The position numbers were made by a program, and so were the translations under genes. Below, piece by piece: positions 1-11,650 of a stretch of DNA of 64,000 nt; position 1 is the first letter of the stretch; the number at the start of each line of letters is the position of its first letter. Below the pieces are notes generated by a model that was given only the letters and a program-made list of their open reading frames with translations, did not search any database and was not told where the DNA came from. Source of the stretch: Rhodeus uyekii (Eukaryota; Chordata; Actinopteri; Cypriniformes; Acheilognathidae); contig JAWRVZ010000049.1 in NCBI GenBank assembly GCA_037043235.1, forward strand, positions 304,501 through 368,500. Reading direction: 5' to 3'.

Positions 1-162
1 GTTTGCATTTAGTAGTTGATCACGTGACACACTGACCGTTATAATCACAATGTGTGATCGCACATTTACCCTATATTCAAAGGGTAAATATCTCAGTCTC
101 CCTGTAATTGTGTAGTTCTTGTTAAACTGCAAGAGTAAAGTGTGTCTCATTGTTTTTTGCAG
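1..162 (+). repeat. NLR intron segment, type-A LRR flank
   Basis: This is the tail of an intron of NLR gene A. It closely matches the segments before the LRR exons at 27192, 29394 and 37228: a run with 'gttgatcacgtgac', then 'gaccgttataatc', 'aaatatctcagtct' and 'gagtaaagtgtg', ending in a pyrimidine tract and cag acceptor. The match shows that LRR exons were duplicated together with their introns. No other gene is seen here. Confidence 0.75.
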
Positions 163-333
163 GTTGAGTTATTGTAATATCACAGATGAAGGTTGTGTTG
201 CTCTGGCTTCAGCTCTGAGATTAAACTCATTCCTCAGGGAACTGAATCTGTCATGGAATATAATAGGAGATCAAGGTCTGAAGCTGATCTCTGATGGACT
301 GAAGGATCCTCACTGTAAACTGGAGAAACTGAC
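163..333 (+). CDS. gene A LRR exon (type A)
   Basis: This 171-bp exon follows a cag acceptor and ends before gtaag. It encodes 57 residues: LSYCNITDEG at the start, the invariant core, then LNLSWNIIGDQG and a KLEKLT end. It carries L instead of S in the core (ALRLNS), the only such change in the window. The donor intron matches type-A units and is split 54 bp downstream by a gypsy retrotransposon. Confidence 0.85.
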
Positions 334-3300
334 GTAAGACCAAACATTAATCTTAATAGTTGAAAAAGAATAATGTTATTTTAACCTTGTTACGGATCCA
401 GCCACACCCACAGCACCAGACTCGTTCATGAGATCACAATCACCAGAATTCTGAACACCTGTCATCAATCGCAATCACCATAGTTCTGAACACCTGTCAT
501 CAATTACCAGCACTATTTCTACAAGCCCTCGCTCAACAGTCAGTGTCTGGTCTCGTCTTACGCGCCAAGACTGCTTCAGAGTCTCTGCTCTACAATTTCC
601 TGAGTTTACTCCTTCCGTGTATCCCTGGTCCTGCTTCCCTGTGTCTTCAGTGTCTGCCTTCATCTGCTCCTGCCAAGCTAAGCCTGCCTTTGCCGTGTTT
701 TTGCTGTACTCTCTAGTGTGCAATAAAGACCGCTTCTACTCACGTCTGTGTTCTGCCTGTTGATCGCTGACAGAAGACCAGACCAACATGCAAGCGGAAG
801 CGACAGCCCACGAACCATCGGCATCAAACCCCGAACCGAGCACTGAACTCACGCAGGCAATCCAGCAAGTTCTCCATGCAATCGCTACTTCTCCATCTGC
901 CGCAGCCAGTCCCATGGCCCGACCAGCGCCCTTCTCTGGCGAGGCGGTGGAGTGCAGCGGGTTTCTATTACAGTGCTCACTGTATCTGGAGATGCAGAAT
1001 CATCTTTTCACTACTGAACGCTCCAAAGTAGCGTTTATTATTTCGTTGCTGTCTGGACGGGCTCTTCAATGGGCTCAGGCCATCTGGGAGGCAGGTGGCC
1101 CACTAACGCAAACCCTTGCGGCATTTACCACCCACTTCCGAGGAGTGTTTGGACAAACAGCAAGCTCACTGTCCGTTTCAGACCAGTTGTTTCGTCTCCA
1201 TCAAGGAAATCAGTCTATCCATGAGTACTCCGTACAATTTAGAACCCTTGCTGCCGCCAGTGGGTGGAATGAAACAGCACTACTCACTGCCTATCGGCAA
1301 GGATTAAATCCTCAGTTACGGATGCATCTTGTCGTTTATGATGACTCAGTGGGACTTGAAGCCTTCATCCAACGGTCTATTCAGGTCGCCCAAAACCTCC
1401 AAGCCTGCAACCCTACCAAACCCGACCTGCACTTCCCGCCTCAGCCCAGTGAGAGAACCCCTCCAGCTCCAGAGCCGATGCAAATAGATGCCCATCGTCT
1501 GTCTCCCGCCGAAAGAGAACGCCGGATCCGAATGCACCTCTGCCTGTACTGTGGTGGAGAGGACCATCTACGCCTCAACTGTCCTATCCGACCACCACGC
1601 CCAGCGGTGAGTACCATCCACTCGGCTCCCTCTGTGTTAAATCTGGCCAGTACAGATGTAATTGTAAAAACTGCCACTCTCTCTGTTTCAGCCAAAGCCC
1701 TAATGGATTCCGGTTCGGCAGGCAACTTCATTTCCTCCCAATTACTCCACAAACTGCACCTACTGAAACATCCTCTACTGCAACACTATCAAGCCTATTC
1801 CATTTTGGGAAAACTGCTGGGAGGCAAGTGCATTCGGTTCATCACTTCACCCGTCACTCTTCAGATCGGTAACCGGCATCAAGAGGAGTTACCCTTTCTG
1901 GTGCTGGAGGGCTCCACCTCGGACATCGTTCTGGGACGCCCGTGGCTCTCGATCCATTCTCCTGAAGTCGACTGGAGATCAGGGAAGGTCCGTAGATGGA
2001 GTCCCTACTGCCAATCACACTGTCTCCGATCCACTAACAGTCCCTCAAAAGTGACTCCACGTGCCAAGAATTCTTCAAGGTTAGCCGTAACCACGACTTC
2101 TGTTGAGAGTCCCAGCTCCTCACCTGATTTCCACATTCCACCTGAATACCGGGCGTTCCAGGACGTCTTCAGTAAGCAGCTAGCGGCAGAATTACCACCT
2201 CATCGGCCATGGGACTGCGCCATCGATCTGCTGCCTGGAGCTACCTTTCCCCGAGGTCATATCTATCCATTGTCCATCCCGGAGCAAAAGGCCATGGAGG
2301 AGTATATCCAGGAGGCTCTCGATCAGAGGTATATCCGACCATCCACGTCTCCTGCCACTTCAAGCTTCTTTTTCGTAAGCAAAAAGGATGGGGGGCTAAG
2401 ACCTTGTATCGACTACCGCCATCTGAACTCCCTCACTGTCAAATACCGATATCCACTTCCCTTGGTCCCCGCCGCTTTGGAACAACTGCGTGGAGCGTGC
2501 CTCTTTACTAAACTGGATCTGAGAAGTGCATACAATCTCATTCGTATCCGCAAGGGGGATGAATGGAAGACCGCCTTCATCACCCCAGCTGGCCACTATG
2601 AGTACCAGGTCATGCCTTTCGGTCTCGCCAATGCTCCCGCGGTCTTCCAGGGGTTTATGAACGCGATTTTCCGTGAGTTTCTCAATCGATTCGTCATAGT
2701 TTACATCGATGATATCCTGATATATTCCAAAAATCCCACTGAACATCGTCAGCATGTCATTCAAGTCCTCTCCAAACTACGGGAGTATCGGTTGTATCTC
2801 AAGATTGGAAAGTGCCAGTTTCACTGCAGGTCCATTCAATTCCTGGGTTACATTATTGATCAGAGTGGAGTGAAGATGGACCAAGGGAAAGTGAAGGCGG
2901 TGCGAGACTGACCACCACCTCGGACTGTCAAAGAATTACAGCGTTTCCTCGGCTTCGCGAATTTCTATAGGAGGTTTGTCAAGAACTTCAGTTCCATCTG
3001 CGCACCCCTCACCTCTCTGCTCCAGAAAGGAACCAAGTTGCTATCGTGGGATGAGAATGCCAACACCGCCTTTACAACCCTCAAAACAGCTTTTTGCTCT
3101 GCACCGGCCCTGGTTCATCCTGACCCAGATCGTCCCTTCGTCGTCGAGGTGGATGCATCATGCACTGGGGTGGGGGTGGTACTATCTCAGTGGCAGGGTG
3201 ACCCTCCTAAACTCCATCCATGTGCCTATTACTCCAAAAAGTTATCCCCGGCGGAACAAAATTATGACATTGGAAACCGCGAATTGCTGGCCATTAAACT

Positions 3301-6300
3301 GGCCTTGGAGGAATGGAGACACTGGCTGGAGGGAGCGGCTCACCCCTTTCAAGTCATAACAGATCACCACAACCTGGAATACATCCGCAAAGCCAAACGA
3401 TTGAATCCACGCCAAGCACGATGGGCCCTGTTTTTCACTCGGTTTAACTTCACTGTCACTTACCGACCTGGAGCCAAGAATCAAAAGGCTGACGCACTCT
3501 CACGTCAGTTCATCTCAGACTCCAGTGTTCAACCTCCTGAGACAATCCTCCCTCCAGCCATCATCATCAGTCCCATTACGTAGTCGCTGGACCAACAGAT
3601 CGCTGAGGCCACCCAACTCGAACCAGCTCCGCCGGGGGGTCCTGAGGGACGGATCTATGTTCCCACCAGCCTCCGACCGTCTCTCATGGACCAAGCTCAC
3701 TCAGCTCCGGGCTCTGGACACCCAGGCAGCAGACAAACCCTCTCGCTCATCCAAGAACGTTACTGGTGGCCCGGTATGTCTCTGGATATCTCCCGCTATG
3801 TACAAGGTTGCTCCGTCTGTGCCACATCCAAATCGTCACGCCACCTTCCCGAAGGTAAACTTCTTCCACTCCCGATCCCTCGTCGTCCATGGTCCCACCT
3901 TGGGATAGACTTTATGACAGACCTTCCTCCCTCAGACGGTTACACATGCATCTTGGTAGTGGTGGACCGCTTCTCTAAAGCCTGTAAGCTCATTCCGCTG
4001 AAAGGTCTGCCCACCGCTCTGGCTACTGCTGAGGCACTTTTCCACCAGGTTTTTAGACACTTTGGCCTTCCTGAGGACATTGTATCTGACCGAGGTCCCC
4101 AGTTTATCTCCCGAGAGTGGAAATCCTTTTTTAAACTTCTCGGGGTCACAGTGAGCCTTAGTTCTGGATATCATCCTCAGTCCAACGGCCAGACGGAGCG
4201 GAAGATTCAGGAGATTGGGAGGTATCTCAGGTCGTACTGTGGCCGCCAGCAGGACAGCTGGAACCGCTTCCTCCCCTGGGCTGAGTATGCCCAGAATTCA
4301 CTCAGGCAAGAATCAACTTAGTTAACACCTTTCCAATGCATTTTTGGCTATCAACCTCCCTTGTTTCCCTGGTCAGGTGAACCTTCAGACGTTCCAGCCG
4401 TCCACCATTGGTTTCAGGAGAGCGAGAGGGTATGGGACTCAGCGCACATCCACCTTCAACGGGCGGTGCGTAGGCAAAAGGTCCAGGCTGACCGACGGCG
4501 ACGCCCCACTCCTAGGTATGAACCGGGTCAACTCGTCTGGCTTTCCACCAAAGACCTTCGCCTACGTCTGCCCTGTCGTAAGCTGAGTCCCCGCTTCACC
4601 GGACCTTTCAAGATCGAGCGGCAGATTAATGATGTCACCTATCGCCTCCAACTCCCCCCGCACTACAGGATTTCACCTTCCTTCCATGTATCCCACCTAA
4701 AACCGTATACTGAACCTCTCTTTCCTCCAACCACAGAGTCTGATGCAGAAGCAGAGTCACCTCCTTCTCCTCCTCCTGTGGATCCAGCGGATCAAGACAT
4801 CTATACCGTCAACACGATTCTGGACTCTCGACGGCGAGGCGGCATTCTTGAATACCTGGTGGACTGGGAGGGATTCGGGCCTGAAGAACGATCGTGGGTA
4901 CCACGAGATGACATCCTCGACCCAGCTTTACTTGAGGAGTTCCATGCCAGCCATCCTAGCAGGCCCGCCCCTCGGGGTCGTGGTCGTCCTCGCCGCCGTC
5001 CACCGCGGTCCGCAGGAGCGGTCCGTGGGGAGGGGGGTACTGTTACGGATCCAGCCACACCCACAGCACCAGACTCGTTCATGAGATCACAATCACCAGA
5101 ATTCTGAACACCTGTCATCAATCGCAATCACCATAGTTCTGAACACCTGTCATCAATTACCAGCACTATTTCTACAAGCCCTCGCTCAACAGTCAGTGTC
5201 TGGTCTCGTCTTACGCGCCAAGACTGCTTCAGAGTCTCTGCTCTACAATTACCTGAGTTTACTCCTTCCGTGTATCCCTGGTCCTGCTTCCCTGTGTCTT
5301 CAGTGTCTGCCTTCATCTGCTCCTGCCAAGCTAAGCCTGCCTTTGCCGTGTTTTTGCTGTACTCTCCAGTGTGCAATAAAGACCGCTTCTACTCACGTCT
5401 GTGTTCTGCCTGTTGATCGCTGACAAACCTATTATTTTGACTATCATATTTCATCTAAATTATCAACATGATCGTTTCACACAATCTACTACTTTCTTTC
5501 TGTTGTCTGGCTGATAGTTTATCGTTTGTTTCACAAGACTTTTTGCTGTGAAATCATTACTGATTTTTAATAAGTAGACATGAGAATAAACTTTATATTG
5601 TTAGTAATATTTCAAGATGATAATTTTTTGACTGATCGGTTTACTCCAGGGGTCGGGAACCTTTTTGTCTGAGAGAGCCATATACCCCAAATTTTTTGAA
5701 TATGAAACTGTGTAGAGCCATAGTCCTGTCGACCACCAGAGCGGGGTGGGGGGGGGGGGGTGTGAGTGGCGTGATCTACCTGTCGTGGCTAGTGGCGCGA
5801 TCTACCTGTCGTCCGGGGGCAGAAGTAGCGGAGCGATCGAGCGAGCCATATGCAGCCATCAAAAGAGCCATATATGGCTCGCGAGCCATGGGTTCCCGAC
5901 CCTTGGTTTACTCCATTATTCATACTTCTATTTAAATCACATTCAAATATATCTGTTACATGTCAGTCATGTCTGTCTAATTCCTGTTTCCTCCCATGAT
6001 CTCCCAGTGTATTTCCATTCACCTGTCAATCACATCAATCACATCGTTAGTCTTGTCAGCTGTGTCTAATTGCCTTTTTCTATCCTTGTGTATTTAAAGC
6101 CTGTGTTTCCTTCAGTCCCTGTTGATAATTGTCAGTTGAGTGGTTGTGTTTACCTCTTCCTCGTTCTCTGTGTTCATTCCTCTACGTTTTTTGCAAGAAG
6201 TGCTTTTTGCTTTTTATAGTTATATTGTTTTATATTCAAAAAGTGTTTTTGTTTAAGTGTTCATTTGCCTTCTCCCCCACAACCGTGACAGTATCAAGTA

Positions 6301-9300
6301 TGATCATCATGTCAGGGTTCTGCCACATTCGGTCTAGTCATTTCTGGTTTTGTGGCAGAGCTCTGACACTACCGTAATGTCTCGTGTTTGGTGTGTGTGC
6401 GCATGGCTTCGAGGATTCGAGCCATCAGCGTGAGACAAGTGTTTTGCTCATTCTCACGCGCTCTACATTACATTTCAAGCTCTGCTCGTACCGCGCGCTC
6501 TCGTGTCCTTGTCCTGTGTTGCAAGCACGCGGTTCGTGTTTGTCGGCCACGTGCTTTCATGTTGTGTTTTCTGTCACGCGCAGTTTGGTCGTCTTTGTTT
6601 AATTTGATCATGCAGCAATGCGCATCAGCATTGGCTACATGTTCTGGTCTTGTCTGTTACCCCGCCCGTCTTGTTTCATTGTCATTAGTTTGATTTGCCC
6701 CAGCTGCTTTCCCTCGTTACTTTCCCCATGTGCTCCCTTTATATTCCGTCTGTGTTTGCTATTCTGTGTCGCGTCGTTGTCTTACCTGTCCTGTTGCTGC
6801 CAGTCTGTTCCTGTCCTTGTTTGCATTTTATTTTATACGTATTATCTTTTTATTCTTTTAATCATTTTTAATGTTTTATTTTTATCATTCTTCTTTATGT
6901 AAAGCACTTTGAATTACCATTGTGTATGAAATGTGCTATACAAATAAACTTGCCTTGCCTTGCCTTGCCAGTTCAACCTGCTCTCTAGTTTAGTTTAGTC
7001 CTTCAGTCTGTTTTAGTTCCTTAGTCAGTCTAGTGTTTTCCCCCACGGGGTAGTTTTGTTTGCATTTTATTTATGTTCAATAAAAGCCCTTTTCACCTGC
7101 AGTATTGAGTCCTCGCTCTTCCCTTCATCCCCAATACCTGACAGAATGACGCGACCACAATGAGGACTCAGCAGAAAAAGGGCTCCCATCCTCCACCAGC
7201 CTCAGCACACTCCAGCCCCCTGTTCCAGCGGATGCTGCAGCTCAAGGCTTTGAGCTCCCTCCGACAATGTGGGGCAGATTTGAAGACCCTCGCCGTGGAG
7301 TTTAGCCATGCTGCAGCGGGGCTGGAATTCAATGATGCGGCCTTGAAAGACTTGTTTAATTACGCCCTTGATGAGCCGCTCAGCTTTTGGAGGATGAGGG
7401 GGCTGGAACACTTGAACTTTTGGGGGTTTGTGGAGTTTCTCTCCACCCCCTCTGTTGTTCCGACCCCGGAGGAATTCTTGGCAGCTACAGTGCCCCCAGA
7501 GACTCCCGGGGACACCACAGCACCATATCCTCGCACACGGAGGAGGAGGAAGAAGAGGGCTTCCTCTCCTTCAAACTGCCAAGAGGCCGTCGCCCTAGAG
7601 CCAGGAGGAGCCCGTTGTGGTCCAGGAGGCCGTCCAGGAGGCCGCCCCACCAGAGCCGACAGACTGTACGCCGCCTCTTCGCCCTTGCAAGCGGCGGAGG
7701 AAGAAGAGGGCTTCCTCCGGTCCGCAAAACCCAGAGGCCTTCCTTGACCTGCCGGAGCCGCCCAAGCGCCTCGCCCTGCCGGCGCCGCCCAAGCGCCTCC
7801 CAGATTTGCCTGACCTCCCAGAACGTCTAGATCTGCGAGACCGTCCAGACCACCCTGTCCTGCCTGAGCTCCATGTCTGTCCAGATCCCCATGCTCGTCC
7901 AGATCCTCTAGACCTCCCAGAGCCTCAACCGGTCCTGCCAAACCCATCCAAGTCTCCAGTCCTTCTGGCGCTGCCCTGGCCATCTGCCGGGACTCTTGAT
8001 CTGCCAGAGCCGGCCTGGCTCACCCCTCCAGCATCACCTGATCCGCCAGCCTTGCTTGAGCCCGCATGGTTCACCCCCCCGCCGCCTCCCTGGTCATCTG
8101 CCGGGACCCCTGAACCCCTGGAGCCTCCCTGGCTCGTTCCCTGTTTCATTTTGTTCTGTTGGCTGACTTGTCTCCCCTCCCTCCCCTAGTTGTCTGTTTT
8201 TATTTTTCCTGCCTTGCCCTGGTGTTTTGCATCTGTCTTGTGCTTTCTGTTGTCATGTCTGTCTTGTTCCTGGTGTTCCTCGTAGGGACGCCAGGTGGCG
8301 TCCCTTTAGAGCGGGGGTAGTGTCAGGGTTCTGCCACATTCGGTCTAGTCATTTCTTGGTTTTGTGGCAGAGCTCTGACACTACCGTAATGTCTCGTGTT
8401 TGGTGTGTGTGCGCATGGCTTCGAGGATTCGTGTTTGAGGATTCGTGACTTCCCTTCATCCCCAATACCTGACACATCAGGCATAATCATCAGTCATCAT
8501 TGTATTGCATTATATGTTTTAAAACTACAGAGCTTTGATCCTAAAACAAATCATGTAAATATTATCTTTACAATACGTTATTGGGAGATAAAGCATGATG
8601 ACTGATACTAATGTGCATTTCAGTGTTTCTCAACTCCAGTCCTGAAGATCCACTGCTCTAATATTCAGCTGAACTGAGAGAGTAAAGTGTGTGTTATTGT
8701 TTTCTGCAGGTTGAGGGGTTGTAATATCACAGATGAAGATTGTGTTGCTCTGGCTTCAGCTCTGAGATCAAACTCATTCCTCAGGGAACTGAATCTGACT
8801 GAGAATAAAGTAGGAGATCAAGGTCTGAAGCTGATCTGTGATGAACTGAAGGATCCTCACTGTAAACTGGAGAAACTGACGTAAGATCATTCATGAATCC
8901 GAATAACTGAATCAAGAATAATGTTATTTTAACCCTTTAATTCTGACAGTATCATATTTGATCTAAATTATCAACATGATCATAAACCTGTTATTAATAC
9001 TTTTTTTTTAAAGAAAAACAATGTTCAATTGTGTCAAATATGATAATTTACATTTATATATTTAGCAGATGCTTTTATCCAAAGCGACTTACAAGTACAG
9101 AAAGCAATTTGTCATGAGGATACAAAAATACATAATACAAAGTTTTGAACATTATATACACAAGTAGTACAAGCATGGAGGATACAGGGAATAAGAGGGA
9201 GTTTTTGTGTGTGTGTGTGTGTGTGTGCGTGTGCGTGTGCGTGTGCGTGTGCGTGTGTCATGTTCGGTGCTCATGGAAGAGTTGTGTTTTCAGTAGTCTT

Positions 9301-10811
9301 TTAAACTTGGACAAGGAATCTGGATTCCGGATGAGGGCAGGGATATTGTTCCACCAGCAGGGGGTGCTGAATGAAAATGTTCTTGTGATTGATCTTTTTC
9401 CTCTCTGTGATGAATCACGAGTCGTCGCTCGTTGATTGAGGTTTCTGGTAAGTGTGTAGATTTGTAGCAGTGAATGGAAGTATGAAGGTGCTGAGTTTGT
9501 GTAAGTTCTGTATGCAAGAGTCAGTGCTTTGAATTTGATGCGTGCTGCGAGTGGGAGCCAGTGTAGTGAGATGAAGAGTGGTGTGACATGAGTCCTTTTG
9601 GGTTGGTTGAAGACCAGACGAGCTGCAGCGTTCTGGATCAGTTGTAGGGGTTTGATCACACTTGCAGGAAGTCCAACCAGAAGAGCATTGCAATTGTCCT
9701 GTCTAGAAATGACCATGGCCTGCATCAGAAGTTGTGTGGCTTGCTCAGTTAGGAACGGCCTGATCCTCCTGATGTTGTGAAGTGCAAACCTGCACGATCG
9801 AGCCGTCTTTGCGATGTGATCAGGTCAGCAGGTCTTCAAAGATCACTCCAAGATTTCTGGCAGACCTTGAATCGGGGTGGCACCGATCTGGACAGTGAAG
9901 TTGTACTTTCGAGTTGGTTCTGCAGGAAAGACTAGAAGCTTCGTGATCATCTCTCTTCGTTGTTCATCTCTCAATCATCTTTGTATTACATTACATGTTT
10001 TAAAACTAAAGAGCTTTTATCATAAAACTAATCATGTAAATATGATCGTATTAAGGTGTTATTGGGAGATAAAGCTTGACGACTGATGTTAATGTGCATT
10101 TCAGTGCTTCTCAACTCCAGTCCTGAAGATCCACTGCTCTGATATTCAGCTGAACTGAGAGAGTAAAGTGTGTGTTATTGTTTTCTGCAGGTTGTGTGGT
10201 TGTAATATCACAGATGAAGGTTGTGTTGCTCTGGCTTCAGCTCTGAGATCAAACTCATTCCTCAGGGAACTGAATTTGTCATGGAATAAAATAGGAGCTC
10301 GAGGTCTGAAACTGATCTCTGATGGACTGAAGGATCCTCACTGTAAACTGGAGAAATTGATGTAAGATCATACATTTATCTGAACAGATTAACAGACATT
10401 TTTTGGGGATATAAAGCATGATGACAGATATTAATGTGCATTTCAGTGTTTCTCAACTTCAGTCCTGAAGATCCACTGCTCTGACACTGAGCTGAACTGA
10501 GAGAGTAAAGTGTGTGTCATTGTTTTCTGCAGGTTGAGAGATTGTAATATCATAACTAAAGGTTGTGTTGCTCTGGCTTCAGCTCTGAGATCAAACTCAT
10601 TCCTCAGGGATCTGGATCTAACTGGAAATAATCTAGAACAATCAAGTGTAAAAAGGCTCTCTGCTTTAAAAGATAATCCACATTATAAACTGGAGAAACT
10701 GCAGTAAGTATTGATTCACGTCATATCATATATAATAATGTGAGTTAGTGGATCCTCTGAACAGATGTGTCAGCTGTAATGCATGTGTTTTATTTTACTC
10801 ACAGCTGTTAG
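163..10811 (+). CDS. NLR gene A, 3' part (LRR exons and stop), partial
   Basis: This is the 3' end of a fish NLR-C (NLRC3-like) gene; the FISNA-NACHT exon must lie upstream of the window. Coding exons are 163-333, 8710-8880, 10191-10361, 10533-10703 and a last exon 10805-10811 carrying the stop. Each of the four LRR exons is 171 bp, enters and leaves in phase 2 and encodes two ribonuclease-inhibitor-type LRRs (core GCVALASALRSNSFLR). The order and the terminal exon match gene B downstream. The family acts as cytosolic innate sensors with LRRs as the ligand-facing part; that is family knowledge. No B30.2 domain follows. Alternative: some internal exons may be skipped. The gene is greatly lengthened by the transposons at 388-8474. 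Confidence 0.8.
388..772 (+). repeat. 5' LTR of gypsy element
   Basis: The LTR is 385 bp, begins tgttacggatcc and ends gatcgctgaca, with an AATAAA poly(A) signal near 722. It is the same length as the 3' copy and nearly identical to it. Confidence 0.95.
788..5107 (+). pseudogene. gypsy gag-pol with chromodomain, three in-frame stops
   Basis: One reading frame runs from the ATG at 788 to 5107, ending inside the 3' LTR. Visible in order: Gag region, CCHC zinc knuckle (CLYCGGEDHLRLNC, about residue 254), aspartic protease (LMDSGS, about 306), reverse transcriptase (YIDDILIYS, about 639), RNase H (VEVDAS), integrase core (DFMTDL..., HPQSNGQTER) and a C-terminal chromodomain with LEYLVDWEGFGPEERSW. 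Stops interrupt the frame at 2909-2911, 3581-3583 and 4319-4321; no frameshift was found. The copy is therefore defective but structurally whole. Chromodomains direct integration to chromatin in chromoviruses. Confidence 0.93.
5041..5425 (+). repeat. 3' LTR of gypsy element
   Basis: Second 385-bp LTR, preceded by a purine-rich tract at about 5026-5040 and followed by the target duplication AACCT. Confidence 0.95.
5647..5905. mobile_element. hAT MITE
   Basis: This 259-bp non-autonomous element has 15-bp terminal inverted repeats (CAGGGGTCGGGAACC and its near-complement GGTTCCCGACCCTTG) and an 8-bp target duplication GTTTACTC at 5639-5646 and 5906-5913. The inside contains repeated 'gagccatat' motifs and a poly-G run near 5747-5760. 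No coding capacity. Confidence 0.9.
5961..6290 (+). mobile_element. probable solo LTR
   Basis: The segment begins near a TGTC, ends GTGACA and contains a TATA-like 'gtatttaaag' and pyrimidine-rich promoter-like text. It resembles in layout the solo LTRs at 20470 and 26484. I could not find a clean target duplication, so the ends are approximate. Confidence 0.4.
6310..8474 (+). mobile_element. gag-only LTR retroelement
   Basis: LTR-like ends are 6310-7143 and 8321-8474; both start TGTCAGGGTTCTGCC and end CCAATACCTGACA. The target duplication CATCA is at 6305-6309 and 8475-8479. The 3' LTR is only 154 bp against 834 bp for the 5' LTR, so it has lost about 680 bp; the 5' LTR also holds a LINE-like tail with repeated ttgcc near 6954-6969. 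Between them is only a Gag-like region, so the element is non-autonomous. Confidence 0.85.
7160..8189 (+). pseudogene. Gag-like protein of the LTR element, frame-shifted
   Basis: The first frame (7160 to about 7600) encodes a Gag-like stretch with LKALSSLRQCG and FNDAALKDLFNYALDEPLSFW, as in fish gypsy Gag proteins, followed by an RRRKKRASS basic block. A second frame from about 7617 to 8189 continues with another RRRKKRASS block and a long Pro/Leu-rich repeat (LPEPPKRLALPAPPKRL). The repeat of the basic block across the frame change suggests one original ORF broken by an indel near 7600. No protease, RT or integrase is present. Confidence 0.6.
8710..8880 (+). CDS. gene A LRR exon (type C flank)
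   Basis: This 171-bp phase 2-2 exon encodes LRGCNITDED, the invariant core, LNLTENKVGDQG and LICDELKDPHC. Its upstream intron differs from types A and B: it carries 'tctcaactccagtcctgaag', shared with the exons at 10191 and 10533. Confidence 0.87.
9035..9960 (-). mobile_element. L2/CR1-type LINE 3' end
   Basis: On the minus strand, 9960 to 9258 encodes the C-terminal part of a non-LTR reverse transcriptase: DHIAKTARSC..LHNIRRIRPF, then CNALLVGLPASVIKPLQ, QNAAARLVFNQPKRTHVTPL and LHWLPLAARIKFKAL. The 3' tail at 9040-9095 reads, reversed, as 'aagtcgctttggataaaag', typical of L2 tails. A GT microsatellite (about 9207-9258) lies between ORF and tail. At least one stop interrupts the upstream part. 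It is a 5'-truncated, inactive copy. Confidence 0.88.
10191..10361 (+). CDS. gene A LRR exon (type C flank)
   Basis: 171-bp phase 2-2 exon with LCGCNITDEG, the core and LNLSWNKIGARG, ending KLEKLM through the split codon at|g. Only 171 bp of intron separates it from the terminal LRR exon. Confidence 0.87.
10533..10703 (+). CDS. gene A terminal LRR exon
   Basis: This 171-bp exon differs from the internal ones in its second half: LDLTGNNLEQSSVKRL and SALKDNPHYKLEKLQ. The same terminal form occurs in gene B at 48875, so it marks the C-terminal capping repeat. It reads RDCNIITKG where most exons have NITDEG. Confidence 0.87.
10805..10811 (+). CDS. gene A last coding exon with stop
   Basis: After the acceptor cacag the split codon completes as CAC, followed by TGT and TAG, ending the protein in HC. 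Gene B ends in the same way (QY, stop) at 49136-49142. The 3' UTR follows. Confidence 0.65.
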
Positions 10812-10922
10812 ATGATGGTGAATATGGAGCCACTGTTGAAACATCATCCTCAACACTAGAGTCCCGGTCACCTTTACTGCACTTTATTGAGTATACTTTT
10901 ACATGGTTATTCTATAAGATGT

Positions 10923-10928
10923 AATAAA
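10923..10928 (+). terminator. poly(A) signal of gene A
   Basis: AATAAA about 112 bp after the stop codon, within text shared with the 3' flanks at 12596 and 49230. Confidence 0.6.
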
Positions 10929-10929
10929 G

Positions 10930-11650
10930 TATTTCTTTCATTCATTTATGAGTGTTTTTTAGTGTCATGTCATTTGTGTCATGTCAGTGAAGTGATCAGC
11001 TCAACACAATCACTACATTAACAGCACAATCAATGTCAGCTGAGTTTCATTCAAGGACAGAAATATCAGGTTACTACCAGTTTTTATCAGAATCAGAATA
11101 CACTGCTGAACAATAACCACTGATTTCTAGAAACACATTAAATTAAATCATTAAATTTAATGCATTAAATCCTATTATATTCAACGTAAACATTTATCAC
11201 AGAATTAAGCAGAAAATAATAATGATAAAAAATTATTTATAATGTACTTTTCTTAAACCCAAAGTGCAACAATGCAGAGAGCGCAAAAATACAACAAATA
11301 TTAAAAAGAAATTCAGACACAAACACTATCTTAAAAAGATGAGTTTTTAACTGTATCTTAAAACTAGCTAATGTAGGACATTCCTAACAGCTAAAGGAAG
11401 AACAGAAAAGGCTTTTTCACCTTGGTGTTTAATCTGCATTACGGCTGTTTGTAGAGGAAAGCGTTAGCAGAGTGGAGAGATCTAGAAGGCACATATTGGA
11501 CAATTAAATCACATATGTCATGTAATTTTGTTCTTCAGTTATAAAATATTAATAAATAAAGATTTTCACATTGAATATTTCATTTCTTGAAATGCATTGT
11601 TTTATGAGTTTAATTTAGTTTAATGATTTTTTCAGCAATACATTTAAATA
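10930..11650. other. intergenic, AT-rich NLR 3' flank
   Basis: The first 120 bp ('cagtgaagtgatcagctcaacacaatcactacattaac', in part) recur at 12650-12720 and 49345-49385. The remainder is AT-rich with no gene that I can recognise. Confidence 0.6.

Larger units (their letters stand above)
388..5425 (+). mobile_element. Ty3/gypsy chromovirus, near full length
   Basis: This LTR retrotransposon has two 385-bp LTRs (388-772, 5041-5425), TG...CA termini and a 5-bp target duplication AACCT (383-387, 5426-5430). The polypurine stretch ending at 5040 lies directly before the 3' LTR. The LTRs differ at only two positions that I can see (near 594 and 709), so insertion was recent. It sits in intron sequence of NLR gene A, where the interrupted text resumes exactly as in paralogous introns. 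A 5'-truncated relative lies on the minus strand at 33753-36757. Confidence 0.95.

Noticed and set aside
2396..2764. Minus-strand frame across the gypsy RT
   Set aside because: Antisense shadow of the reverse transcriptase coding frame.
7360..7983. 207-codon minus-strand frame in the Gag-only element
   Set aside because: Antisense shadow of the proline-rich Gag region; Gly/Ala-rich with no domain.
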